This document shows, piece by piece, positions 23,990 through 32,715 of a stretch of DNA of 64,000 bases. Origin of the DNA: Bacillus_AD sp047238185 (GTDB lineage: Bacteria; Bacillota; Bacilli; Bacillales; DSM-1321); NCBI RefSeq assembly GCF_047238185.1, contig NZ_JBDFMI010000001.1:496001-560000 (forward strand), written 5' to 3'. The notes beneath the pieces are model-generated. The model was given only the letters and a program-made list of their open reading frames with translations, was not told where the DNA came from and did not search any database. Numbering within the stretch: position 1 is the stretch's first letter; each line of letters begins with the position of its first letter. Both the position numbers and the translations under genes were made by a program.

Positions 23990-26900
23990 ATGGATTTCGT
24001 TCATCTTCATGTGCAGTCTGCATACAGCTTGCTATCAAGCACTGTCAGGATTGAAGAATTGGTACAAGCCGCAAAAGATAATGGAATGGACTCCATTGCC
24101 CTGGCAGACAGGAACGTCATGTATGGAGCCATTCCTTTTTATAAGGAATGCCGCAAATCAGGCATCAAGCCAATTATCGGCCTTCTTGCCGATGTCCTCC
24201 ACGAAGAGGAAGCTTATCCACTCTTGTTGTTGGCTCTAAATAATACAGGCTATAAACATTTATTGAAGATAAGTTCCGCTATCCAGACAAAATCCAAGGA
24301 AGGCATACCGCTTCGTTGGCTCAAAGGCTACAGCGAAGGCCTATACGCCATATCACCGGGGCTGGGCGGATATATTGAGGCTTGTTTAGATCATGAAAAG
24401 GAAGAAGAGGCAAGGAAAGGCGTGGAGCTGTGGAAGGAATTATTCGGCGCTGACTCTTTTTCTTTATCTATACAGCCAGAATCAGCGAGCCAGGAGAAAA
24501 TCCTTCAATTGGCGGTGGAAACAGAGACAACCACTGTCGCCACAAGTCCGGTTTTATATTTGGAACGGGAGGACGCTCTGGCATATACGGCGATGCAAGC
24601 CTTGAAAAATGGAGATAAGCTGGCTGATATAACCGTAGAAGCTAATAAAGGACAACCTTTTTATTTTCGCAAGCGGGAAGAGATGGCTTCCCTTTTTCGG
24701 GATAACCCGGAGGCGTTAAGCCAAACCGTACGGATTGCGGAACAATGCCGCCTTGATATAGCTTTCCACCAAAATCTCCTGCCAAAATATCCTTCAGACC
24801 TTCCAGCGGATGAACTATTGGAGCAGCTATGCAAAGAAGGATTTAAGGAACGTTATTCAAATGCTCCTGAACAGTACTATAAGCGTCTCCAATACGAATT
24901 GAATGTCATCAAAAAGATGAAATATAGCGACTATTTCCTGATCGTTTGGGATTTTATGAAATTTGCCCGCAAGCAAAAAATTATAACAGGGCCGGGCCGT
25001 GGCTCTGCCGCTGGATCGCTCGTGTCCTATGTTCTTCGCATTACAGATGTCGATCCAATGAAATATAACCTATTGTTTGAGCGGTTCTTGAATCCAGAGA
25101 GGGTGACCATGCCTGATATTGATATAGACTTTTCGGATGTCCGGAGGGATGAAGTCATTGCCTACGTCGCTAAAAAGTATGGTGAATTGCATGTTGCCCA
25201 AATTATCACATTCGGGACATTTGCTGCTAAAGCGGCTTTGAGGGATACGGGCAGAGTGTTTGGGTTGAATAACAAAGAGTTGGAGCAGCTGTCAAAAATG
25301 GTTTCTGGCAGGGTCGGTATGACACTTTCTGAAGCACTCCGGGAATCGCAGGCTTTAAGGGGATATATGGAAGAAGACGGCATGAACCGTACATTGGTCC
25401 AGACAGCTTTGAAACTAGAAGGGCTGCCCCGGCATACATCCACTCATGCTGCGGGCGTAGTGATTAGTGCCTTTCCCCTTATAGACAGTATTGCTATACA
25501 GGATGGCCATGATGGAATCCATTTGACGCAATGTACCATGGATCAACTCGAAGAACTGGGCTTATTGAAAATGGACTTCCTTGGATTGCGAAACCTAACT
25601 CTGATGGAACGGGTATTGAACGCCATCCAGCTAAAAACAGGCAAAAAAATAGATATAAAACAATTTCCGGAAAATGATGAACAAACATTAAGAATGCTTG
25701 GCCAAGGCGATACGACAGGCATATTCCAGTTTGAATCAGAAGGCATGAAAAGTGTCCTTAAACGGCTGAAGCCTGAACGTTTCACTGACTTGGTCGCCGT
25801 CAATGCGCTCTATCGCCCCGGTCCGATGGATAATATTCCTTCCTATATCAGAAGGAAGCATGGCGAGGAACCGATTGACTATTTACATCCTGATTTGGAG
25901 CCAATCCTAAAAGACACCTATGGCATAATCGTTTACCAGGAGCAAATCATGCAAATTGCTTCTCAATTTGCCGGGTTTTCACTTGGAGAGGCAGACCTTC
26001 TAAGGAGAGCAGTTTCCAAAAAAAAGGCGGAAACATTGGAGCAGCAAAGGCGGGCGTTCGTACAGGGCAGTGTCCGGCAAGGGTATCCGGAAGATGTGGC
26101 TGACCGTATCTATAACCATATCGTCAAATTCGCCAATTATGGTTTTCCGTTGGCGCATGCCACTGCTTATAGCTTGATTGCCTACCAGCTTGCCTATTTA
26201 AAAGCGCACTTTCCTTCTTTCTTCATGGCGGCACTGATGAGCAGTGTAATCGGTAATGACTCTAAGATTGCTCTGTATGCCCGTGAATTAAGAAGAATGG
26301 AGATCTCCTTGCTGCCGCCTTCGATTAATAGCGGGTATTATCCCTTCCAGGCAACAGATGAAGGCATTATTTACAGCCTTGCAGCGATTAAGGGCGTCGG
26401 AGGAAATACGGTAAAGGAAATTGTCCAAGTAAGAAAAGAAGGTCGTTTTGCAGACTTGTTTGATTTCTGCATGAGGATGCCGCCCCATCTACTGAACCGA
26501 AAATTGCTGGAGGCATTTGTCCATTCAGGAGCCTTTGATGAATGGGGCGTGGACCGTGCTGTTTTGCTCGCGAGCCTTGATGTAGCCCTTGACCACGCAG
26601 AGCTTGTATCAAGCGATGATGGAAGCTTTGATTTTTTCAAGGAAACCGGCTTCGACCTGAAGCCTAAATATATTGAAGTAGAGCCGATTCCTTTGGAAAC
26701 AAAGCTTGAATTTGAAAAAGAGGTGTTAGGATTCTATATTTCCGATCATCCTTTGGCATCCTATAAACCGCTTTACCGCCATTTTGGCGCACTCCCGCTA
26801 TTCGCTGCGATGGAAACAAGAGATACAAAGCATGCTGTAGCAGCATACCTGGCGGATGAAAGGACGATACGGACTAAGAAAGGGGAGGCGATGGCATTTG

Positions 26901-27328
26901 CTACACTGGCGGATGAAAGCGATGAACTGGAAGCAGTCGCGTTTCCCGCAGTTTATAAAAAGCACTCCCTTCATTTTAAAAAAGGGATGATCGGATTGTT
27001 TCTGGGTGTTGTAGAAATGAGAAATGGGAAATCTCAATTTGTCATCCAAGACTTGATTCCAGTTGAGGAGCTAAAGGCTTTGAAAAAGGAAGAATCAAAG
27101 ATCATGTACATCCGGATAGAGGATTCCAAGGATCATCAATCGATGTTGGCCAAAATAAACCGCATCCTCAAAAAATATCCAGGCAAGACCCGAGTCGTTC
27201 TCCACCAGTCAAAAGAAAAGCGGACCATTCAGCTTCCTATGTGGGATTGGGTGCAAATTACACAGGCTTTGACCGAGGATTTAAGGAAAGAATTAGGCGA
27301 AAAAAATGTCATTGTGAAAGATGTTTGA
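23990..27328 (+). CDS. dnaE: DNA polymerase III subunit alpha DnaE
   Basis: The 1112-residue protein is the Gram-positive DnaE polymerase, which extends primers before handing over to PolC. It has an N-terminal PHP domain (about 1-210), palm with the catalytic triad in PDIDIDFSD (about 374-382), the PGRGSAAGSLVSY motif (about 335-347), fingers with YRPGPMDNIP, tandem helix-hairpin-helix (about 800-860) and a C-terminal OB fold (about 945-1030). Proofreading exonuclease is absent, as expected for this class. The PHP domain starts HLHVQSAYSLL and seems to lack some metal-binding histidines. GGGAGGGG lies before the ATG. Confidence 0.97.
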   Translation: MDFVHLHVQSAYSLLSSTVRIEELVQAAKDNGMDSIALADRNVMYGAIPFYKECRKSGIKPIIGLLADVLHEEEAYPLLLLALNNTGYKHLLKISSAIQTKSKEGIPLRWLKGYSEGLYAISPGLGGYIEACLDHEKEEEARKGVELWKELFGADSFSLSIQPESASQEKILQLAVETETTTVATSPVLYLEREDALAYTAMQALKNGDKLADITVEANKGQPFYFRKREEMASLFRDNPEALSQTVRIAEQCRLDIAFHQNLLPKYPSDLPADELLEQLCKEGFKERYSNAPEQYYKRLQYELNVIKKMKYSDYFLIVWDFMKFARKQKIITGPGRGSAAGSLVSYVLRITDVDPMKYNLLFERFLNPERVTMPDIDIDFSDVRRDEVIAYVAKKYGELHVAQIITFGTFAAKAALRDTGRVFGLNNKELEQLSKMVSGRVGMTLSEALRESQALRGYMEEDGMNRTLVQTALKLEGLPRHTSTHAAGVVISAFPLIDSIAIQDGHDGIHLTQCTMDQLEELGLLKMDFLGLRNLTLMERVLNAIQLKTGKKIDIKQFPENDEQTLRMLGQGDTTGIFQFESEGMKSVLKRLKPERFTDLVAVNALYRPGPMDNIPSYIRRKHGEEPIDYLHPDLEPILKDTYGIIVYQEQIMQIASQFAGFSLGEADLLRRAVSKKKAETLEQQRRAFVQGSVRQGYPEDVADRIYNHIVKFANYGFPLAHATAYSLIAYQLAYLKAHFPSFFMAALMSSVIGNDSKIALYARELRRMEISLLPPSINSGYYPFQATDEGIIYSLAAIKGVGGNTVKEIVQVRKEGRFADLFDFCMRMPPHLLNRKLLEAFVHSGAFDEWGVDRAVLLASLDVALDHAELVSSDDGSFDFFKETGFDLKPKYIEVEPIPLETKLEFEKEVLGFYISDHPLASYKPLYRHFGALPLFAAMETRDTKHAVAAYLADERTIRTKKGEAMAFATLADESDELEAVAFPAVYKKHSLHFKKGMIGLFLGVVEMRNGKSQFVIQDLIPVEELKALKKEESKIMYIRIEDSKDHQSMLAKINRILKKYPGKTRVVLHQSKEKRTIQLPMWDWVQITQALTEDLRKELGEKNVIVKDV

Positions 27329-27329
27329 G

Positions 27330-27357
27330 TTTTACATCCTTTTTAATTATGTTATAG
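27330..27357 (+). promoter_or_regulatory. promoter of ytsJ operon
   Basis: TTTACA, a 16-base spacer and TATAGT lie 90 bases before the malic enzyme start. A FadR-type dyad sits just downstream of the -10 element. Confidence 0.55.
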
Positions 27358-27372
27358 TGAAATATATTGCAA

Positions 27373-27385
27373 TGTGGTCTGACCA
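27373..27385. promoter_or_regulatory. FadR/GntR-type operator before ytsJ
   Basis: GTGGTC-T-GACCAC is a perfect 13-base dyad. It contains TGGTCTGACCA, the core pattern TGGTCnGACCA of FadR-subfamily GntR operators. It begins 15 bases after the -10 element, a position suited to repression. The gene after ytsJ encodes a FadR-type GntR regulator. Confidence 0.65.
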
Positions 27386-27447
27386 CTGCAAGCTGCACTA
27401 ATATTTGTTTGTTTTCCTTTTTTTAATTTGATAAGGAGTGGAAATTC

Positions 27448-28680
27448 ATGACACTTAGAGATGAAGCTTTACATATGCATCGCATTCATAAAGGAAAGTT
27501 AGAAACAGTATCAAAAGTAGAAGTCAAAAATGCACAGGATTTAAGTTTAGCTTATTCTCCGGGAGTCGCTGAACCTTGCAAAGATATTTACGACAAACCT
27601 GAACTTGTATATGAATATACGATGAAGGGGAACACTGTAGCAGTCGTTTCTGATGGCACTGCTGTGCTTGGCCTAGGCAATATTGGCCCTGAAGCTGCAA
27701 TGCCTGTTATGGAAGGTAAGGCAGTGCTTTTTAAAAGCTTTGCCGGTGTTGATGCATTCCCTCTTTGCCTAAATACAACAGATGTAGACCAAATTGTCCA
27801 AACGGTTAAGTACCTCGAACCGACTTTTGGCGGTGTGAACCTTGAAGATATCGCCGCACCTAATTGTTTTGTCATTGAAGAACGCCTCAAGAAGGAAACA
27901 AACATCCCTGTATTCCATGACGATCAGCACGGCACGGCTATCGTAACAGTAGCCGGGCTTGTGAACGCGCTAAAATTGGCGGGCAAGTCGATGTCAGAGA
28001 TCAAAGTCGTGGCCAATGGAGCCGGAGCTGCGGGAATAGCCATTATTAAACTATTATTCACGTACGGGGTGCGTGAAGTGATCATGTGTGACAGCAAAGG
28101 AGCCATTTTTGAAGGCCGTACATACGGCATGAATACAGTTAAGGATAAAATTGCTGAAGTGACTAACCGTGATAAGATCGAAGGAAGCTTAAGCGATGTG
28201 ATTAAAGGGGCAGATGTATTCATCGGTGTTTCTGTTGCAGGAGGCCTTACGAAGGAACATGTAGAATCGATGAATGAAAACCCGATCATTTTTGCCATGG
28301 CAAACCCTACACCGGAAATAATGCCGGCTGAGGCTAAAGAAGCGGGTGCTTTGGTTGTCGGTACAGGCCGCTCGGACTTTCCAAACCAAGTAAACAATGT
28401 CTTGGCTTTCCCGGGGATTTTTAGAGGCGCGTTGGATGTCAGAGCCACACATATAAACGAAAAAATGAAAATGGCTGCGGTCGAAGCAATCGCAGGCTTG
28501 ATTAAACCTGAAGAATTAAATGCGGATTATGTTATCCCTGGGCCATTTGATCCAAGAGTGGCACCGGAAGTAGCTGCTGCAGTTGCCAGAGCTGCTATGG
28601 AAACAGGTGTTGCAAGAATTAAAGTAGATCCAGAAGAAGTGAAAGCAAAAACAAAAGAGCTGGCAATCATCGGAAAGTAG
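27448..28680 (+). CDS. ytsJ: NAD(P)-dependent malic enzyme YtsJ
   Basis: The 410-residue protein is a short-form bacterial malic enzyme that converts malate to pyruvate and CO2. Visible features are LAYSPGVAEPC (about 32-42), FHDDQHGTAIV (about 153-163) with the metal-binding Asp residues, and the dinucleotide fold VVANGAGAAGIAII (about 187-200). In B. subtilis YtsJ is NADP-dependent and is the main malic enzyme; next to acetyl-CoA carboxylase genes it could supply NADPH for lipid synthesis. Its stop codon overlaps the GTG of the regulator gene. Upstream lies a FadR-type dyad. Confidence 0.95.
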   Translation: MTLRDEALHMHRIHKGKLETVSKVEVKNAQDLSLAYSPGVAEPCKDIYDKPELVYEYTMKGNTVAVVSDGTAVLGLGNIGPEAAMPVMEGKAVLFKSFAGVDAFPLCLNTTDVDQIVQTVKYLEPTFGGVNLEDIAAPNCFVIEERLKKETNIPVFHDDQHGTAIVTVAGLVNALKLAGKSMSEIKVVANGAGAAGIAIIKLLFTYGVREVIMCDSKGAIFEGRTYGMNTVKDKIAEVTNRDKIEGSLSDVIKGADVFIGVSVAGGLTKEHVESMNENPIIFAMANPTPEIMPAEAKEAGALVVGTGRSDFPNQVNNVLAFPGIFRGALDVRATHINEKMKMAAVEAIAGLIKPEELNADYVIPGPFDPRVAPEVAAAVARAAMETGVARIKVDPEEVKAKTKELAIIGK

Positions 28681-29324
28681 TGAAGGTTGAATTGGAAAAA
28701 AAGGATCATAAGTCTTCAAAGGTATATTTGGATATTGTTGAAAAATTGAAAAATATGATAGAAGAAGATGGTCTCCTGCCAGGAGATAAAATTCCTTCTG
28801 AACGAGAATTATCAGAACGCCTTCAGGCTGGCCGTTCCTCAGTCAGGGAAGCTTTGCGCGCATTGGAGCTTTTGGGCCTAATTGAGACTCGGCGGGGCGA
28901 AGGCACCTTTATAAATGATTTTCAGCAACATAAGCTTGTCGAAATACTTGGAGGTTTCTTTTTACAGGATCCGAAAATAAAAGACAAATTAACACAAACA
29001 AAGCATCTATTAGAAATGGACTGCCTCAGGCTGGCCGTAAAGGATGTGCCAAAAGAAAAATGGGATGAAATGATTCAATGGGCCGAGGAGTCGGTTTTCA
29101 CTGACCATGATTTCTTTAAAAAAATGGCGTTTCTCCACAATAATTCGTTAATGGCGCGTATCTGGACTGCTGTTGCCAGTTATGAAAGCTTAGTATCATC
29201 TATAGATCCAATAGATAATAAACAACCTTATTTAACATTATTGGCTCATGTACAAAAACAACAGGAACAAGAAATGCTTCAGACATATGTAGAATTAATA
29301 CGAAAAAAGTCGAATGTCTATTGA
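28680..29324 (+). CDS. GntR family regulator, FadR subfamily
   Basis: The 214-residue protein has an N-terminal GntR winged helix (about 12-80: DGLLPGDKIPSERELSERL, GRSSVREALRALELLGLIETRRGEGTFI). The helical C-terminal domain (about 95-214) is short and diverged from FCD. GTG 28680 shares one base with the stop of ytsJ, so the two are co-translated. A TGGTCTGACCA dyad upstream of ytsJ is a likely target, giving autoregulation of the operon, and accDA downstream may be included. The ligand is unknown; malate, pyruvate or an acyl-CoA are plausible guesses only. Confidence 0.85.
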   Translation: MKVELEKKDHKSSKVYLDIVEKLKNMIEEDGLLPGDKIPSERELSERLQAGRSSVREALRALELLGLIETRRGEGTFINDFQQHKLVEILGGFFLQDPKIKDKLTQTKHLLEMDCLRLAVKDVPKEKWDEMIQWAEESVFTDHDFFKKMAFLHNNSLMARIWTAVASYESLVSSIDPIDNKQPYLTLLAHVQKQQEQEMLQTYVELIRKKSNVY

Positions 29325-29331
29325 CATATTT

Positions 29332-29388
29332 TTACAACATCTTAGAGGTAACTGTTGTAAAGTAGTGGACATGCAGAGCAAGTGCATG
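29332..29388. promoter_or_regulatory. inverted repeats upstream of accDA
   Basis: TTACAACA at 29332-29339 pairs perfectly with TGTTGTAA at 29353-29360. Ten bases on, CATGCA at 29370-29375 pairs with TGCATG at 29383-29388. A TTGACA at 29322 could be the -35 element of an internal promoter. These may be operators or RNA structure in front of accD. Confidence 0.4.
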
Positions 29389-29420
29389 CAAGAAGTTACA
29401 TGGAAAAAGGGGGATTCCTC

Positions 29421-30299
29421 TTGCTGAAAGAGTTATTTTCAAAACCTAAAAAGAAAAAGTACGCTACCATTCCTTCTGAAAGGAACAAACATGATGTTCC
29501 AGAGGGGATAATGACTAAATGTCCAGAATGCAAAAAAATTATGTATACAAAAGAATTGGTTAAAAATGAAAAAGTGTGCACACATTGCGGCTATCATCAT
29601 CGCATGTCGGCTGCGGAAAGATTCAACTGCACACTTGACGAAGGTTCTTTTGAAGAACACTTTGCAGATATGATCTCTTCCAATCCATTGCAATTTCCGG
29701 GATATGAAGAAAAAGTGCAAAGCGATATGAAAAAAACGAATCTGAACGAAGCAGTTGTGACCGGAACTGGCACTATATCAGGCCATGAAGTAGTAATGGC
29801 TGTTATGGATGCCAATTTCCGGATGGGAAGTATGGGTTCTGTAGTAGGAGAAAAAATTACTCGGGCTGTTGAATTGGCCCATGAACGGGGAATTCCCTTT
29901 GTCATCTTCACGGCTTCTGGCGGTGCGAGAATGCAGGAGGGAATCTTGAGCCTTATGCAGATGGCCAAGACAAGCATCGCATTGAAACATTTCAGCGATG
30001 ATGGCGGATTGTTCATTTCGGTCATGACAAATCCGACAACAGGCGGAGTGTCGGCAAGTTTTGCTTCATTAGGCGATTACAATTTGGCAGAGCCGCGTGC
30101 TTTAATCGGTTTTGCCGGAAGAAGTGTCATCGAATCAACCATCAGGGAAGAGCTGCCTGAAGATTTCCAGACGTCGGAATTTTTAATGAAGCATGGACAG
30201 CTCGATGCCGTCATTTCACGTTTGGAAATGAAGGAAAAATTAGCGACAATTCTTAAAATACATCAAAAGGGTGGTGAAAACACATGGTTGGAGAACTAG
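29421..30299 (+). CDS. accD: acetyl-CoA carboxylase carboxyltransferase subunit beta
   Basis: The 292-residue protein begins MLKELFSKPKKKKY and has the four-cysteine zinc ribbon Cys34, Cys37, Cys53 and Cys56. The crotonase-fold domain with MGSMGSVVGEKI and SGGARMQEGI follows. With AccA it transfers carboxyl from biotin to acetyl-CoA, making malonyl-CoA for fatty acid synthesis. TTG 29421 is chosen because AAAGGGGG lies 7 bases upstream and the start then aligns with known AccD proteins; the longer frame (ATG 29400) would put the binding site inside the gene. It overlaps accA by 16 bases. Confidence 0.95.
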   Translation: MLKELFSKPKKKKYATIPSERNKHDVPEGIMTKCPECKKIMYTKELVKNEKVCTHCGYHHRMSAAERFNCTLDEGSFEEHFADMISSNPLQFPGYEEKVQSDMKKTNLNEAVVTGTGTISGHEVVMAVMDANFRMGSMGSVVGEKITRAVELAHERGIPFVIFTASGGARMQEGILSLMQMAKTSIALKHFSDDGGLFISVMTNPTTGGVSASFASLGDYNLAEPRALIGFAGRSVIESTIREELPEDFQTSEFLMKHGQLDAVISRLEMKEKLATILKIHQKGGENTWLEN

Positions 30300-31261
30300 A
30301 GTTTGAGCGCCCGGTCATTGAGCTGCGGGAAAAGATTGAAGAGCTGAAAAAGATTACTGAAGAAGCGGATGTAGATCTTTCTGAAGAAATCAAAAAGCTT
30401 GAAAATCGCCTGACCAAGCTTGAAAATGACGTGTATGATAATATGAAGCCATGGGATCGAGTGCAGGTTGCCCGCCATCCGGGACGCCCGACAACCCTCG
30501 ACTATATCTCTCATTTGTTCAGCGATTTTATCGAGTGCCATGGAGACCGTGTCTTTGGCGAGGATGAAGCCATCGTTGGAGGAATTGCAACGTACAGAGG
30601 CTTGCCGATAACGATTATTGGCCATCAGCGCGGCAAAGATACAAAAGAAAATATTCGCCGCAATTTTGGTATGCCCCATCCTGAAGGATACCGGAAAGCC
30701 TTACGGTTAATGAAGCAGGCTGAAAAGTTCCATCGACCTATTGTCTGCTTCATCGATACAAAAGGTGCCTATCCAGGGATGGCTGCAGAACAAAGGGGCC
30801 AAAGTGAAGCCATTGCCCGCAATCTGTTCGAAATGGCCGGTTTAAAAGTGCCTGTCATTTCTATTGTGATCGGAGAAGGCGGAAGTGGAGGCGCGTTGGC
30901 TTTAGGAGTTGCCGACCGTATTTATATGCTTGAGAATTCTACGTATTCGGTCATTTCTCCTGAAGGTGCAGCGACCATTTTGTGGAAAGACGCCAGCCTC
31001 TCGAAAAAAGCGGCGGAAAGCATGCGCATTACGGCACCGGACCTGGAGGATTTGGGAGTTGTAGACGCTCTAATCCCTGAAGTGAAAGGCGGCGCCCATA
31101 AGGATGCAAAGAAACAAGCTGAATATATGGATACCGTTCTTTATCCTGCATTAAAAGAGCTTTTTACCAAGAATGCCGAGACTCTTATAAATGAACGGTA
31201 TGATAAATTTAAAGCAATTGGGAAATACGAGTTTTCAAAATCGTTAACAGAGGTAAAATAA
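30284..31261 (+). CDS. accA: acetyl-CoA carboxylase carboxyltransferase subunit alpha
   Basis: The 325-residue protein has an N-terminal coiled-coil helix (about 5-55) and a crotonase-type domain with GHQRGKDTKENIRRNFGMPHPEGYRKALRLM (about 118-148), DTKGAYPG and GEGGSGGALA, which form the acetyl-CoA and carboxybiotin site. It forms the alpha2beta2 carboxyltransferase with AccD. The start lies inside accD with its own GGGTGGTGA ribosome binding site, giving coupled synthesis in equal amounts. A terminator-like hairpin follows. Confidence 0.96.
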   Translation: MVGELEFERPVIELREKIEELKKITEEADVDLSEEIKKLENRLTKLENDVYDNMKPWDRVQVARHPGRPTTLDYISHLFSDFIECHGDRVFGEDEAIVGGIATYRGLPITIIGHQRGKDTKENIRRNFGMPHPEGYRKALRLMKQAEKFHRPIVCFIDTKGAYPGMAAEQRGQSEAIARNLFEMAGLKVPVISIVIGEGGSGGALALGVADRIYMLENSTYSVISPEGAATILWKDASLSKKAAESMRITAPDLEDLGVVDALIPEVKGGAHKDAKKQAEYMDTVLYPALKELFTKNAETLINERYDKFKAIGKYEFSKSLTEVK

Positions 31262-31264
31262 ATG

Positions 31265-31290
31265 GTGTGGCCTTTGGGCTGCACTTTTTT
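31265..31290 (+). terminator. terminator after accA
   Basis: GTGTGGCC pairs with GGGCTGCAC using G-U pairs around a short loop, followed by TTTTTT. Confidence 0.65.
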
Positions 31291-31699
31291 ACATTTGCCT
31301 TATCTGTCGGAAAAGTCGGGGAATTCGGTCTGTTCTTCTAAAAATGAATATTTTTTTAAAATGTTATAGATTTTTCACCATGTAAACGCATTCTATCTAT
31401 AATTAATGTTACTTCCTTCACAAACGGACTTTACGAATATGGAAAACTCCTTTAGAATGTATAGGCAGTAAGAGAATTAACACCTTCTGTACATACATTA
31501 CATACGAAATGTTTTCGGAAAGAATTCAAAAGTACATTCATAAAAATGCATGTAATGACAAAGGATATTCATTAAGAAGTAGTTTGATGAGAATGAGGAA
31601 CATGAACTATCTTGGGAATAATTCATTTTTACATAGAAGAACAATGCGTTGATATGTTTTCGGTTTATTCCCAGAAAGAATAATTTAGAGGTGAATCAC
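31291..31699 (+). promoter_or_regulatory. pfkA promoter region and long leader
   Basis: No gene is present. A TATAAT at 31398-31403 with a weak TCACCA at 31375-31380 marks a promoter, giving a leader of nearly 300 bases. A cre-like site lies between the two elements. Near the start codon TGGGAATAA (31613-31621) and TTATTCCCA (31665-31673) form a perfect 9-base inverted repeat. Confidence 0.5.
31380..31395. promoter_or_regulatory. cre-like CcpA site in the pfkA promoter
   Basis: ATGTAAACGCATTCTA agrees with the cre consensus WTGNAARCGNWWWCAW at 15 of 16 positions. It begins at the last base of the -35 element and runs into the spacer to within 3 bases of the -10. Confidence 0.6.
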
Positions 31700-32659
31700 G
31701 TGAAAAGAATAGGTGTATTAACAAGTGGTGGAGATGCTCCAGGCATGAATGCTGCGGTACGTGCAGTCGTACGTAAGGCTATTTATCATGATCTTGAGGT
31801 TTTTGGCATTTACCAAGGCTATCAAGGGCTTATGAATGGCAATATTAAGAAATTGGAATTAGGCTCTGTCGGCGATATTATCCAACGCGGAGGCACTACT
31901 CTATTTTCTGCAAGATGTCCAGAATTCAAAACAAAAGAGGGGCAGCTTCTTGGAATCGAGCAATTAAAGAAACATGGCATTGACGGTTTGGTCGTCATCG
32001 GAGGCGACGGTTCTTACATGGGGGCAAAAGCTCTTACTGAACATGGTTTCCCTTGTATCGGCGTACCTGGAACAATTGATAATGATATACCTGGCACTGA
32101 ATTCACAATCGGATTCGATACGGCTTTAAATACAGTAATCGATGCGATTGATAAAATCCGTGATACAGCAACTTCCCATGAAAGAACATATGTAATTGAA
32201 GTGATGGGAAGAAATGCAGGGGACATCGCTCTATGGGCTGGCCTTGCTGGCGGTGCTGAAACCATTATTATTCCAGAAGAGAATTTTGACATCAATGATA
32301 TTGTGGGCAAGCTGAAAAGAGGACATGAACGCGGCAAGAAACACAGTATTATTGTTGTAGCTGAAGGCGTTGGCAGCGCAAGCGATATCTCAAAGAAAAT
32401 TGAAGAGATGACATCGTTCGAAACTCGTGTAACGGTCCTTGGACATGTCCAACGCGGAGGATCGCCAACTGCTGTTGACCGTGTACTTGCAAGCCGTCTG
32501 GGGGCAAAAGCGGTTGAGCTTCTTCTGGAAGGAAAAGGCGGCCGTGCAGTTGGCATCGAAAAAAATCAGCTAGTTGATTACGATATCATTGAAGCTCTTG
32601 GCAGACCTCATACGATCGATATGAGCATGTACAAGTTATCAGAAGAACTTTCTATTTAA
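31700..32659 (+). CDS. pfkA: ATP-dependent 6-phosphofructokinase
   Basis: The 319-residue protein phosphorylates fructose 6-phosphate in glycolysis. ATP site: TSGGDAPGMNAAVR (about 8-21) and GGDGSYMGA (about 102-110). Catalytic TIDNDIPGTEFTIGFDTA (about 125-142) and MGRNAGDIA (about 169-177) follow, and GHVQRGGSPTAVDR is conserved. It is the typical allosteric tetramer of Bacillaceae. GTG 31700 is chosen because AGAGGTGA lies 5 bases upstream and the start aligns with known PfkA. It forms an operon with pyk 56 bases downstream. Confidence 0.97.
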   Translation: MKRIGVLTSGGDAPGMNAAVRAVVRKAIYHDLEVFGIYQGYQGLMNGNIKKLELGSVGDIIQRGGTTLFSARCPEFKTKEGQLLGIEQLKKHGIDGLVVIGGDGSYMGAKALTEHGFPCIGVPGTIDNDIPGTEFTIGFDTALNTVIDAIDKIRDTATSHERTYVIEVMGRNAGDIALWAGLAGGAETIIIPEENFDINDIVGKLKRGHERGKKHSIIVVAEGVGSASDISKKIEEMTSFETRVTVLGHVQRGGSPTAVDRVLASRLGAKAVELLLEGKGGRAVGIEKNQLVDYDIIEALGRPHTIDMSMYKLSEELSI

Positions 32660-32715
32660 ATAAAAGTAGCTTACTTAGCAACATTCTTATTACTAAAAGG
32701 AGGCTATTTAGCCAA

